Assembly (NCBI RefSeq): GCF_022458985.1
Contig: NC_061786.1
Location: 24,110,974-24,174,973 of the forward strand
Direction: 5' to 3'
From: Mugil cephalus
Taxonomy: Eukaryota; Chordata; Actinopteri; Mugiliformes; Mugilidae
DNA: 64,000 nucleotides
The translations under genes were made by a program, and so were the position numbers. Positions within the stretch are counted from its first letter, which is position 1. Each line of letters begins with the position of its first letter. Shown in pieces: positions 10,801 through 22,500 of the stretch. Below the pieces are notes generated by a model, which saw only the letters and a list, made by a program, of their open reading frames with translations, did not search any database and had not been told where the DNA came from.

Positions 10801-13343
10801 GAGCTGATGGAGAGGTACAAGGTTCTTCCAGCTCTCAGCAGCCGACTGTCGGACCTGGAGAAACAGAACGATGAGCTGAGAGAGAAGAACCGGCAGATGG
10901 AGCAGAAACTGGCTGCCATGCAGGTACCACCACAGCCCAGTAGCCTCTGGGCCTCACTAATGCGTCCTACCCCAGTCTGAGACCTAATCAGTCTGAACAC
11001 GACCCGTCCACATGTCCACATGTCTCCAAACATCCTCAGTTAACCCGGCCCATTCTTTACTGATCCACAACTATCAGTTAGAACCCGGAGGAAACACACT
11101 GACACCAAGAGGACCAATCACATCTCTTGATGCAGACCCTGACCCATGGATCAGTCTGGATCGTACTGGTCCTGATATTCTTTTAAACGCGTCCGTCTGT
11201 CTCCTGTAGAAACTGATGAGCTCTCATTCAGAGAAGCTGCTGGAGGTAGAGCTGGAGCTTCGTTCTCTCCGGGTGCTCAGAGACGAGGTGGAGAACCTGA
11301 GGGGAACGCTGGAGAACGTCAGGACCAGGCTCAGCGCTCTGGAACAAGGGGGGCGCAGCGGGACCGGATCCACAACACACACTCTGGGTCAGAACAGACT
11401 CTGGGAGACTGTAGGGACTAGTCCCAGTGGTTTGAGATCTGCTAGAGTTGACCAGTCTGTTTCTCTCTGCAGCGTCTCTGGAGTCTCAGCTGAATCGCCA
11501 TGACGACATGCTGAGCGTCCACGAGATCCGATTGGCCGACATGGACCTGCGGTTCCAGGTGCTGGAGACGGCGAGCTACAACGGGACTCTGATCTGGAAG
11601 ATCCGCGACTACAAGAGGCGGAAACAGGAGGCGGTGGCTTCGAAGACGCTGTCTCTTTACTCGCAGCCGTTCTACACCGGCTACTTCGGCTACAAGATGT
11701 GCGCCCGGGTTTACCTGAACGGGGACGGCATGGGCAAGGGGACGCACCTGTCACTGTTCTTTGTGGTGATGAGGGGGGAGTACGACGCCCTGCTGCCCTG
11801 GCCCTTCAAGCAGAAGGTACTGACTCGTTTACTCCTGGATTAGCCTCGGTTTAGCCCTGGTTTAGTCCTGGTTTAGCCCTGACTTGGCCCTGGATTAGCC
11901 TTGGTTTAGTCCTGGTTTAGCACTGATTTAGTCCTGGTTTAGCCTTGGTTTAGTCCTGGTTTACTCCTCTTTTATCCCTGACTTGGCCCTGGATGATCCT
12001 TGAGTTAGCCTTGGTTTAGTCCTGGTTTAGTCCTGATTTAGCCCTAATTTAGTCCTGGTTTACTCCTGTTTTAACTTTGGTTTACTCCTGGTTTACTCCT
12101 GTTTTATCCCTGACTTGGCCCTGGATTAGCTCTTTTTTAGCCTTAGTTTAGTCCTGGTTTAGCCCTGGTTTATCCCTGTTTTATCCCTGACTTAGCCCTG
12201 GTTTAGCTTTGGTTTAGCCTTGGTTTAGTCCTGGTTTAATCCTGATTTAGTCCTAATTTAGTCCTGGTTTACTCCTGTTTTAACTTTGGTTTAGCATTGG
12301 TTTACTCCTGGTTTACGCCTGTTTTATCCCTGACTTGGCCCTGGTTTAGCCCTGATTTAGCCTCGGTTTAGCCTTGGTTTACTCCTGGTTTACTCCCCAT
12401 TTTTAGCCCAGGCTTAGTCCTGATTTAGCCCAGGTTTACTCCTGGTTTAGCCCTGATTTAGCCTTGGTTTAGCCCTGATTTAGCCTTGGTTTAGCTTTGG
12501 TTTAGCCTTGGTTTACTCCTGGTTTACTCCTGTTTTATCCCTGACTTGGCCCTGGATTAGCTTTTTTTAGCCTTGGTTTAGTCCTGGTTTAGCCTTGGTT
12601 TAGTCCTACTTTACTCCTGTTTTATCCCTGATTTGGCCCTGGATTAGACTTGGTTTAGTCTTGGTTTAGCCATGGTTTACTCCTGGTTTACTCCTGTTTT
12701 ATCCCTGTTTTATACCTGACTTGGCCCTGGATTAGCCTTGGTCTAGTCATGGTTTAGTCCTGGTTTAGCCTTGGTTTAGTCCTGGTTTAGTCCTGGTTTA
12801 GCCTTGGTTTTCTCCTGTTTTATCCCTGACTTGGCCCTGGATTAGACTTGATTTAGTCCTGGTTTAGCTTTGGTTTAGCCTTGGTTTACTCCTGGTTTAC
12901 TCCCCATTTTTAGCCCAGGCTTAGTCCTGATTTAGCCCAGGTTTACTCCTGGTTTAGCCCTGACTTAGCCCTGGTTTAGCTTTGGTTTAGCACTGGTTGA
13001 CCCGGCCTCTAACCCGGTCCATCTGTCGCCAGGTGACCCTGATGCTCATGGACCAGGGTCCGTCCAGGAAGCATTTGGGCGACGCCTTTAAACCGGACCC
13101 CAACAGCAGCAGCTTCAGGCGTCCCGTGGCGGAGATGAACATCGCGTCCGGGTGTCCCCTGTTCGTGGCCCAGAGCGTCCTGGACACTGGCAGCTACATC
13201 AAGGACGATACCATCTTCATCAAGGTGGGGGCACTGTCCCAGTCCCAGGTCCTTGAGCCCTGATTGGCCGCTGGTTGATGAGGACTGTTGATGTGTTTGA
13301 TTTGCAGGTTACCGTGGATACCTCTGACCTTCCTGACCCGTGA
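7808..13343 (+). CDS. traf3: TNF receptor-associated factor 3 (TRAF3)
   Basis: Cytoplasmic RING E3 ligase/adaptor acting downstream of CD40, BAFF-R, TLRs and MAVS; it restrains NIK and supports interferon induction. Thirteen coding exons join in phase to 589 residues: 7808-7952, 8026-8188, 8289-8340, 8443-8547, 9449-9613, 9973-10053, 10135-10209, 10609-10701, 10783-10923, 11210-11387, 11473-11816, 13033-13224, 13308-13343. Order: Pro-rich N-terminus; RING (CESCRLVL, CGHRFCQTC, CPADMEPLF); TRAF zinc fingers (CPFFEVPCPLGKC, CKHRETSCEFC, CPKAQVSCQFQRYGC); coiled coil (exons 9-11); MATH/TRAF-C (LETASYNGTLIWKIRDYKRR, FYTGYFGYKMCARVYLNGDG, DAFKPDPNSSSF). It ends VDTSDLPDP as in TRAF3; TRAF5 ends differently. 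ATG at 7808 is the first in-frame start after the acceptor; one at 7790 lies in the intron. Length is slightly above the mammalian protein because of the N-terminus. Confidence 0.96.
8548..9448 (+). other. traf3 intron with (AAC/AAT)n microsatellite
   Basis: Between zinc-finger exons. It contains an imperfect AAC/AAT/GAT trinucleotide run at about 8685-8792 and a short (CA)n at 9093-9111. The remainder is unique with no other exon visible. Confidence 0.7.
10213..10580. repeat. (CCTGCTGCT)n triplet array in a traf3 intron
   Basis: Pyrimidine-rich trinucleotide repeat of CCTGCTGCTCCT units, opening three bases after the donor at 10210 and ending about 25 bp before the acceptor at 10608. It is open in frame with flanking exons (Pro/Ala-rich readthrough), but the two canonical splice sites argue it is removed. 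Confidence 0.9.
11826..13000. repeat. TTTAGTCCTGG / TTTAGCCTTGG minisatellite, penultimate traf3 intron
   Basis: More than 1.1 kb of degenerate 11-13 bp units (GGTTTAGTCCTGGTTTAGCC, TTTACTCCTGTTTTATCCC, TGACTTGGCCCTGGATTAG). A longer supra-unit recurs (for example the CCCCATTTTTAGCCCAGGC variant at about 12395 and 12902), showing higher-order duplication. Confidence 0.92.
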
Positions 13344-14950
13344 CGATGAGATTCTCTGACCTCTGACCTCTGACCTCCTGGTCTGAGATGAGCTCACGAG
13401 TCCACGGCGAGCAGAGCAAAGCATGATGGGAAGGATGAGGGGTGTGGGAGGCCCGTCCGGTCTGAGAACGACGCCGAGACAACAGAAGAAAAAGAAGAAG
13501 AAACAGGAAGCAGCCAATCACAGAGAACTTTACTGAGGCTTCTCCTCCTCCGATTGGCTGGTGGACTTCAGAACTTTATGTGTGTGTGAATGGATCAGCG
13601 TTACCATGACATCACCATGGTGACATCACTCAGAGCCAACATGGCCGACACAGTGAGGACAGTGTTGCCGCTCGTTACTGATGCTGTGCATCGAGCTTTA
13701 CTTCCTGTTTATTACCCGTTTACCGAGGCATGCTGGGAAATCCACCATAGCCACAGAGGAGCTTGGTTCAGACTGGTCCATCCCGGTCCACACCGGTCCA
13801 TACCGGTTCAGACTGGTCCATACCGGTCCATACCGGTTCAGAGTGGTTCAGGCTGGTCCATACCGGTCCATACCGGTTCAGACTGGTCCATACCGGTCCA
13901 TACCGGTCTATACCGGTTCAGAGTGGTTCAGGCTGGTCCATACCGGTCCATACCGGTTCAGACTGGTCCATACCGGTCCATACCGGTCTATACCGGTTCA
14001 GAGTGGTTCAGACTGGTTCAGGCTGGTCCATACCGGTCCATACCGGTCCAGACTGGTCCATACCGGTTCAGAGTGGTTCAGGCTGGTCCATACCGGTTCA
14101 GAACCAGTCCAGTTAAAACAGAGCATTAGAAACTCCTTCCAGTCCAAACCCAGGTGATATTCATGAGGTGTTCAGGAGGTTTCTAGGGGATAACTGATCA
14201 GACTGGTCTCTGATGAACAGGTTAATTAGACCTGATGTTTATCTGAACAAGGCTGAACCTGGAGCTCCTCCGTGGCCTCAGTGATTCTCAGCGTCCACAG
14301 ACTTTTTTCATTTGCACAGTTTGAGTGTTTGTTGTGTGAAATTAAAAACTGAAATAAAAGAAAAGCTGCTTTTATTTTACTTTTATTTACTGGTTTAAAA
14401 GATGTTGATGTTGTTCTCAGACAAACTAGATCCCACAAAATAACGTTTGGTTTTAATGTATAAACTAGACAGACCGAGTCCAGGAAATCCAGAATAAACT
14501 GAACCTGAATAAAAAACGCCAGATGAACATGGTAGAAGTTAAGAAATAATGAAGCAGTGGACATTCTGTTCCTCAGTCCGTGTGTTCAGGAGTCAATATC
14601 CAGAGTCTTAAGAATGTGAATTAAAACAAACATGAACATTTCGACAGAAATATCATTCATTTTCACTTAAGCGTGAAAGGGGTTTGACCAAACTAAACGA
14701 TCTATTGTTAGAACATTACGTATTGAAAGAAAAACTACAAAAATAATAAAAACATTTAGTAATAAATTAAAAAATAAACCTATTTCATTTCCACCTGGGA
14801 GAGTTTCCTCCGGTCCGCCAGGGGGCTCCAGTCATTCAACTCATTTCAACCGAAGAAGAACAACGGCAGAAGCAGCAGTAGTAGAAGAAGAAGTGACTGA
14901 GTTTGTGTATTTTTTTTCTCTTTCGGCTCCAAATTTAGTTTAAAACGTTC
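13344..14950. other. traf3 3' region and intergenic interval with a 30-bp minisatellite
   Basis: Downstream of the traf3 stop the sequence is unique to about 13760. An array of CCATACCGGTTCAGACTGGT-type units fills 13770-14100. AT-rich 3' flank with AATAAA-like signals around 14350 follows. From 14640 to 14780 it is A-rich and unique. No additional gene is visible. Confidence 0.6.
13770..14100. repeat. CCATACCGGTTCAGACTGGT minisatellite
   Basis: Direct repeats of GGTCCATACCGGT and GGTTCAGACTGGT or GAGTGGTTCAGGCTGG modules. All three forward frames are open through it, a by-product of the unit length and composition. Confidence 0.92.
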
Positions 14951-15039
14951 CAAACAAACAGAACCGTAAAGAACCTGAACCAGAAGACTGAAGCGGGGTT
15001 TTCTCCGGAACGGAACCGGCACAGGACGTCGATACTCGG
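14930..15039 (+). promoter_or_regulatory. Probable non-coding first exon/promoter of the glutaredoxin-like gene
   Basis: Mixed GC-rich stretch ending in a donor-like TCG/GTGAGT at 15039-15040, about 0.5 kb before the coding start at 15567. The coding exon begins immediately after an acceptor, so an upstream untranslated exon is required; this is the best candidate by eye. Confidence 0.4.
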
Positions 15040-15299
15040 TGAGTTTAGAGGCGGGATGATGGTCGTAGAACCGGTAACGCGAACGGCTAACAGACTAGTA
15101 GCCAACAGGTAGCTAGCAGCTAGCATGTAGTTAATGGGTAGCTAACAGCTAGTTAACAGGTAACAAGTCTCTAACAGGTAGCTAAAAAAATAGCACTTAA
15201 CAGATGCTAAGAGGTAGTTAACCGGTAACGTGTAGGTAACGGGTAGGTAACGGGTAACAGGTTATAGTTTGGTTAGTTGATTGACTAGTTGATTAGTTG

Positions 15300-15540
15300 G
15301 TTGTTACTGGATGGTCGTGTTTGTGTGGCCTCTGATTGGTCGTGTTTGTGTGGCCTCTGATTGGTTGTGTTTGTGTGGCCCTGTGCTCTGATTGGTCGTG
15401 TTTGTGTGGCCTCTGATTGGTCGTGTTTGTGTGGCCCTGTGCTCTGATTGGTCGTGTTTGTGTGGCCTCTGATTGGTCGTGTTTGTGTGGCCCTGTGCTC
15501 TGATTGGTCGTGTTTGTGTGGCCCTGTGCTCTGATTGGTT
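15300..15540. repeat. GATTGGTCGTGTTTGTGTGGCC minisatellite
   Basis: Seven or eight units of CTCTGATTGGTCGTGTTTGTGTGGCC, some with an extra CTGTG, fill the intron just upstream of the first coding exon of the glutaredoxin-like gene. Each unit contains an inverted CCAAT box (ATTGG). Confidence 0.9.
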
Positions 15541-15566
15541 GGTAACAGTGTGTGTTTTGTTCCCAG

Positions 15567-16142
15567 ATGTTTGTTGTGAAGAGTCGACCTGCAGTTCTGC
15601 AGATCCTCCGACCCTTTTCATCCAAAGCGTTGCCGACTCTGACCCTGTTCACTAAGGTAACGCCCCCAGAACCAGCGGTCAATAACTCACTGGACGTCCT
15701 GTTTAATCACGTTACGTCCTTATATGTAATCAGATTACGTGCTGGTATATAACCAGATTATGTGCTGGTCAATAATCAGGTTACACACTGGTAAATGCAG
15801 TAATCAGATTACAGCCTCATATGTAATCCGATTACGTGGCCGTGTCTCTCTGTAGGATCCGTGTCCTCTGTGTGATGAAGCTAAAGAACAGCTGCTGCCG
15901 TTCAAACACAGGGTGAGACTCCTGACAGATGTTTACAGGAAGGGATGCCGGTCGTCATGGTGACTGTGTCTCTGTGTGTCCTCCAGTTTGTCCTGCAGCA
16001 GGTGGACATCAGTCTTCCAGAGAACAGGGTGTGGTGGGACAGGTACAGGTGGGACATCCCTGTGTTCCACCTGAACGGACGGTTTGTGATGAAACACCGG
16101 GTGGACATGGTCCTGCTGGACAAACTGCTGCAGGAGACATGA
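15567..16142 (+). CDS. c5orf63: Glutaredoxin-like protein, C5orf63 homologue
   Basis: Small thioredoxin-fold protein of unknown substrate. Exons 15567-15656, 15856-15912 and 15987-16142 join in phase to about 100 residues. The N-terminus is Arg/Ser/Leu-rich with few acids (FVVKSRPAVLQILRPFSSKA), compatible with a mitochondrial presequence. The core begins [20 protein letters not shown] with a Cys-Pro-Leu-Cys redox motif, followed by LLPFKHRFVLQQVDI, the cis-Pro region DIPVFHLNGRFVMKHRVD, and the C-terminus. This matches the vertebrate C5orf63 (DUF836/glutaredoxin-like) family. The start ATG is the first codon after an acceptor at 15566. A poly(A) signal AATAAA lies at 16177-16182. It sits between traf3 and mipol1; the human gene is on chromosome 5, so this is not conserved synteny with human. 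Redox activity is inferred from the CxxC only. Confidence 0.87.
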
Positions 16143-16379
16143 GGACGTCTTCAACCATGAATTCATAATTAAGACCAATAAACAGAGCTGATCAATACCT
16201 CTGTCTCCACAGTGTCTTATTTCAGGCTCAAACCAGCCAATCAGAGCAGCCGCTGCGTCACCTGATCCTGGCAACTCATTAATATTTAAATGCAGCCTCT
16301 GGCCTTCAGCCAATCACGGCTCAGTTTGCCTCACATGACCAGGAAGTGGTGTAGAGTGTGGTGGTTGCTATGGAGACGT

Positions 16380-16515
16380 CAGGGGAGGTTTGAAGGAGGA
16401 GAAGGTGAAGGAGGAGGTTTGGAGGAGGAGAAGGTGAAGGAGGAGGTTTGAAGGAGGAGTAGGTGAAGGAGGTCTGGCTGGAGGTTTAAGGAGGAGGAGG
16501 AGGAGGTTTGAAGGA
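16380..16515. repeat. GGAGGAGAAGGTGAAGGAGG purine array upstream of mipol1
   Basis: Imperfect 27-33 bp purine units (GGAGGTTTGAAGGAGGAG, AAGGTGAAGGAGGAGG) end a few bases before the presumed mipol1 start codon, so they would lie in the 5' UTR or core promoter. Confidence 0.8.
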
Positions 16516-16521
16516 GCGTTG

Positions 16522-19500
16522 ATGGCGTCCAGCAGAGCGGTGGACGTTCAGTTCGCTTTACAAAGAACCAAGAAGAAGATCAATGAGCTGCAGCAGCAAC
16601 TGGAGTAAGACAAAAGTAACTATTGCTAATCTATAGTTGATCTATCGTTAATAATTTATCGTTAACCTGTTGGATTCTGAACCTCGAAAATGAAGCCTTT
16701 AGTGGGCGGAGCCTGCGGTCGCCATGTTGGATGTGCTTTACTCCGCCCACACTCGGATACTACAGATATGCACATGTGGGTTGTGTTGGGGTGGAACTAA
16801 AGCAGCCAGAACATTGAAACCAGGCGGTAACTTCCAGGTCTGCGCCATGAAGTGTAAAAACATGCAGTTCATGGAGTGGCCGCTAGAGGCTGGTTCCATA
16901 GACCCCCATGTCAAAAAAGCCCAACTTTACAGCATCATTAAACATGTTTACAGCCTGGTTCAATAAACGGGTTTGGTCCCAATGGTTTATTTCACTGTTC
17001 ATGACGACTGTACGGAGGGTGAATGTTTTTCTTATTCATTCGTTTAAATTTTATTAAGGATTAAAATCCTGCATAATTAAGGGCGTTCATGCTCTTAATG
17101 ACCCAGAAACTAGAGACTAAAATAAACTTGACCTCTTAAATTCACACTTCACTTCCTTTGAGTTAATGCTGAGAATCCGAACTGTTGGTCAATACTGGAC
17201 CAGGATCTGGACCAGGTCTGGACCAGGCTCTGGATCAGGATCTGGCCCAGGCTCTGGACCAGGTCTGGACCAGGCTCTGGATCAGGATCTGGCCCAGGCT
17301 CTGGACCAGGCTCTGGACCAGGCTCTGGATCAGGATCTGGCCCAGGCTCTGGACCAGGCTCTGGACCAGGCTCTGGATCAGGATCTGGCCCAGGTCTGGA
17401 CCAGGCTCTGGACCAGGCTCTGGATCAGGATCTGGCCCAGGCTCTGGACCAGGCTCTGGACCCTGACTCACGTTGTGGAACAGATTAAACAGCCAATGAG
17501 CTGCAGGCGTCCTGTGACCATGTGACTGAGGCCGGTCTGACTGGAACCTGAACCCGTTGCACTGGTCGGGCTGGTCTGCTTCAGACACAGGTGCTTTCTG
17601 TCTGATTCGCTGGCTCAGTGCGACAGACTCTTTACACGGGTGATGAGCTGATCCAAACCTGATCCACATCTGATCCCGGTTTTATCTTCCAGAGGAACCA
17701 GATCAGAGAGTCCAGGCGAGACCGGTTTGTCCTCATGGACCCACAGCAAGGAGCTCAGGGACTCTCTGGTGGATATGTACAGAGGTAAAAACTTGTCTCT
17801 ACTTCCTGTTTACATGTGTTTAGACCCAGAAACCGTTTATAAATATGGACTAAACACGTCTCCGCCGTGGACTGGACAGCCGGCCACCAGGGGGAGCTCT
17901 ACCTGCAGTGCCTTCACTGTAGAGGAGCTGTTCCATCTTTATATACAGTCTATGGTTTAGCTCGGGGGGGGGGGGGTCATCTAAAGGGACCAGACCAGTA
18001 ACACAACAGAAAAATAACCTGTAAACAACGACAACTCCAGACTTTAACATTAGTTTTAGTGTAGAGAAGAAGAAGAAGAAGTGAATTAGGAGAATGTTTA
18101 TATTAAATAAAATATCCGTGTCTGAATAATAACCAGTTTAATCTGGACTCATGTCTTCCTGCTGTGTAGACCCGGATCAGACCCTCTGGGGGCCTCCTGT
18201 GGCCCGTGGGCCGTATGTTTGACCCCTGTGGTTTACATCCTTGTTATCAGAGTGGGGTGTAATGGGTGTGTTTGTCCACTGGGGGGCGCTCCGTCCCTCT
18301 GCTCCGTTCCCTGTAAAGATCATTAAATAATAATCAATAGACGAGTGTTAATCACCGGATTAAATTCTGACTGGTGTTATTTCGTCTCGAGTGTCTCTGT
18401 CCTCTGAGGACGTGTCCTCCACCGCGGCGTCCTCCGTAATCTGCTGAGTAAACGTGTCTGGAGGACGTTGGTATATTTGGACTCAGACGTGAAGCTGAGT
18501 CTGGATGGAGACCAGCGTTACCACGGCAACCGCGGCCTGATCCGAGCTCGTCTCGGTCCAGATTATTTCCTGTTTCTTTAAACAATGTGTTTCCAGATAT
18601 TTATTCAGACGGTTGTTACTGAAGAAGAAGAAGAAACAGCAGCAGTAGTTTTTAATTAATTTAACCCCCCCCCCCCCAGAGGACCCTGTGATAATCCATC
18701 ATCTGTTGGCGTCTCTCGCTCATATGAAACAGTATTACTCTCCTCTCCTCTCACCCATATGTGTCTTTGTTTGTTCAGTTCTTCTTCTTGTGGAGGAAGA
18801 TAATATTCATTCATTCATTCATTCATTCATTCATCTTCACATCCGAGTTTAACGTTAACATTTAGACACAGAATAAAGTCATGAAGGGAGAATGACCAGC
18901 AGATGGCAGGAGTGACCTGAGGACGGAGTCGGACCTGGTCCAGAGACCAGGATAAGTTCTCCACCTGCGGTACTCCTGGTCCTGGTCCTGGTCCTGGTCC
19001 AGGTCCCGGTTCCGGTCCAGGTCCCGGTTCCAGTCCTGGTCGTGGTCCTGGTCCTGGTCCTGGTCTTCATTAAAGTGTCTGAACTAAGACGAGAGAATAA
19101 ATCAAACGCACCCTGTGGCCAGTGGATTAATGTGGAGACAGGAGACAAAGGACGATGGACTGTGAATGAGTGGAGACGTCATGTGACCAGTGTTTCATCT
19201 GCAGACTGGGTGGTCCCCCCCCCCCCCCCCCCCCCCCAGGGTTTTGTTAGATGAGGCCTTGTTTGAACAAACTGAACGAGCTGATGCAGGAATGTGAGGG
19301 ACAAGTTTAGATGGACACCAGGAGGACACGTCTGAGGACACGTCTGGTGGTGTGGAGGCAGCGTGGAGGAGGCGGAGGAGGTGAGGAGGAGGAGGAGGAG
19401 GAGGATCAGAGGCGGATTGTGCTGGCTTTGAGCTGAAGCTCTTTAATCATCATAACACCGTCATTAATATTCATGCAGTCAGCTGGAACACCCCACGCTC

Positions 19501-22500
19501 TCCGCTCCAAACTTTCTGCTCCAAATGTATTAAATACAGCTTAAAAAATTAATGGACTTCAGTTTATATTACATGAAGAAGACGGCCCCCCCTCCTCCCC
19601 CCTCCTCCCCCCTCCGGCTCTGATTGGCTGCCGTACATCAGGCCTCTGATTGGCCTCGGCGTTCTGCCTCTTTTCTGCTCATTTCTTCATCTTTGACGAG
19701 ACTTCAAAGGCGGCGCGAGGCATGAACGGTCATTTAGAAGGATTTAAGACTTTATCACATCTGTAATTGTACATGAATAATAAGGAGAGACGCCGCGCTC
19801 AATTAGCTCTGAGTCCACAAGGAGATCAGAGACAGGGGGAGGACGGGGGAGGACGGGGGAGGACGGGGGGAGGACCACAGGAAATGAGAAAAGTTTCAAA
19901 GTGAAGAAATGATTCTGTAACTGTAATTCACTGTTTAATAACCAACACCAGGACCAGGGTCAGAACCAGGGTCAGAACCAGGACCAGGGTCAGAACCAGG
20001 ACCAGGACCAGGACCAGGGTCAGAACCAGGGTGGGTGGGTGCTGTCAGTGTGCTGCGGGAGGGACAGAGCAGATACTTAAGACTGGACCAGCTCCACCAG
20101 GGTAAGGTGAGGCCGGTACATGGGGGACATGTCCTCCCCTGGTCTTCATGTCCTCCTCTGGTCTTCATGTCCTCCCCTGGTCTTCATGTCTTCCTCTGGT
20201 CTTCATGTCCTCCCCTGGTCTTCATGTCTTCCTCTGGTCTTCATGTCCTCCCCTGGTCTTCATGTCCTCCTCTGGTCTTCATGTCCTCCCCTGGTCTTCG
20301 TGTCCTCCCCTGGTCTTCATGTCCTCCTCTCCAGGAGCTCAGGATCTGAGGACAGACTGAGCTGGGACGTCCAGGTCTAGTGATCTTCCGAACCGGTTTC
20401 TGGGGGAAATAGAGCACCCAGGACTGCAGGGGGTCTGGTGGAGACCGCATCCTGTGTGGACGGGTCCTCTAGGTACATGACCCGGTCCAGGTCCAGACCT
20501 TCAGAACACTTGCTGACAGTGGGTGGAGGGTCTGGACCTGTAGTCGCTGAGGGATGAGAGAGTGGAGACCACAGCTGGATGCAGACAGAGGCTGAAGATG
20601 TTTGTGACCCCCCCAGTAGGTGGTCTTTAGTAGACCGCCTGCTGGTCCTGAGGGTCCTGAGGGTCCCTGTTGCCACGGCTCCCTCCAGACATTTACACAT
20701 GGGGGGCGGGGCCTGTTTGGGGGGAGGGATTATTGTGGAACTCCTTCCTCTGGTTGGAGCCACAGAAAGAATCTAGAAGATCCTGGAACTTTATTAAACT
20801 CTGTCCTCCACTGACCCTTTACACCGATCCACCCCCACCCTCACCCTCACCCCTTCACCCCTTCACCTCCTCACCCCCCCTCATCTCCTCACCCCTTCAC
20901 CCCTTCACCTCCTCACCCCCCCTCATCTCCTCACCCCCTCACCCCCTCAAAGAAGTTTCAGTTTGTGAAAAAATTATTAGTTTTTCACAAACTGAAGAAG
21001 AAGCGGCTGAGCGACTATTTAACGTCCCCCGTCCACAGGCACGTCTTTATGGGCGTCCATTATCCCTTTTTAATGGACGCCCCACAACCAATCAGAGTCA
21101 AGGATTCACCCGGACCAGTATAAACAAACACAGATTCACTGGTGGACATTTGACTCATTAGTCTAGACTGAGGACGTGGTGTCTCACCTGTTCATACCCC
21201 AGTAGGAATACAGGGGGACATAGAGACAGGGGGACAGAGAGACAGAGACACAGGAGGACAGAGAGACAGGGGGACAGGGGGACAGAGAGACATAGAGACA
21301 GGGGGACAGAGAGACACAGGAGGACAGAGAGACAGGGGGACAGAGACACAGAGACACAGGGAGGCAGAGAGACAGAGACACAGGGGGACAGAGACAGGGG
21401 GACAGAGACACAGGGGGACAGAGAGACAGAGACACAGGGGGACAGAGACAGGGGGACAGAGAGACACAGGAGGACAGAGAGACAGGGGGACAGAGAGACA
21501 GGGGGACAGAGACAGGGGGACAGAGAGACAGGGGGACAGGTGTAACAGTGTGTAACAGTGTGTTGTCTCTTGCAGCTAATCCCAGAGTGAACGTGGAGCT
21601 ACGACAGCGTCTACCTTCACCTGACAGGTAAGAGGAGACACCTGTCCTCACCTGTCCTCATCCCACCTGTCCTCACTTGTCCTCACCTGTCCTCACCTCT
21701 CCTTTCTTACAGGAGGTCTGTCTCTCCTTCTGTCTCCCCCGTCCTCCAGAGGAGGTCTGTCTCTCCTCCTGTCTCGCCTCCATCCTCCAGGACACCAGGA
21801 CGCGTGGGACTGATGGACGAGGACCGTCCCCCCAGCAGAGGTCCCTCTCCTCGAGACGAGGGCGGAGCATCCAGAGGACACCTGGTCCCTGGAGGAGACA
21901 GGTGAGGAGACAGGGAGGAGGAGGTGATGAGGAGGAGGTGATGAGGTGGAGGTGAGGAGGAGGAGAAGGAGGAGGTGAGGAGGAGGAGGTGATGAGGTGA
22001 TGAGGAGGAGGAGGAGGTGATGAAAAGGAGGAGGAGGTGATGAGGAGGAGGAGGAGGTGATGAAAAGGAGGAGGAGGTGATGAAGAGGAGGAGGAGGAGG
22101 AAGAGGAGGAGGAGGAGGTGAGGAGGAGGTGAGGAGGAGGTGATGAAAAGGAGGAGGAGGTGTTTTGCTCCTCGCTGACATTTATTAAAGTTTATTGCTT
22201 TCATTAAAGCTCTGGTCTTTCTTTAGATTCTAATTCTCTGTTTCTTCTGTTTCTTTTGTCTCTTTTGATGCGTTTTCTAATAAATTAGAGGCTGAGCTGC
22301 ATCTCTGAGAGAAATGTGAGCGATTCAATTTAGATGTGATTTGATTAGCGACGCGTTGGAGGGCGAGACGGAAATAGACGGCTAGTAAAGGCAGCAGCTT
22401 GATGACAGAGTCAGAACCAGTCAATTACAGAAGACAGTGTCTTATTTACTCGCTTTATTACGCTAAGAAGCAGCCTGACCTTTAAGGTGATATGAGAGAA

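Larger units (their letters stand above)
18230..21570 (+). other. mipol1 intron 2: several short arrays and candidate conserved non-coding sequence
   Basis: Contents in order: unique sequence to 18800; (ATTC)n at 18805-18833; CCTGGT/CCGGTCC array 18970-19075; poly(C) at 19213-19238; (GGA)n near 19380-19405; non-repetitive AT-balanced block 19430-19800; GGACCAGGGTCAGAACC array 19945-20035; TCTTCATGTCCTCCCCTGG array 20130-20335; C-rich TTCACCTCCTCACCCC array 20825-20950; two hairpins 20957-21082; GACAGGGGGACAGAGA array 21205-21540. No other gene visible. Confidence 0.6.

Noticed and set aside
13590-14157. Three overlapping frames in the CCGGTCCATACC array
   Set aside because: Repeat translations in the traf3 3' flank with no domain.
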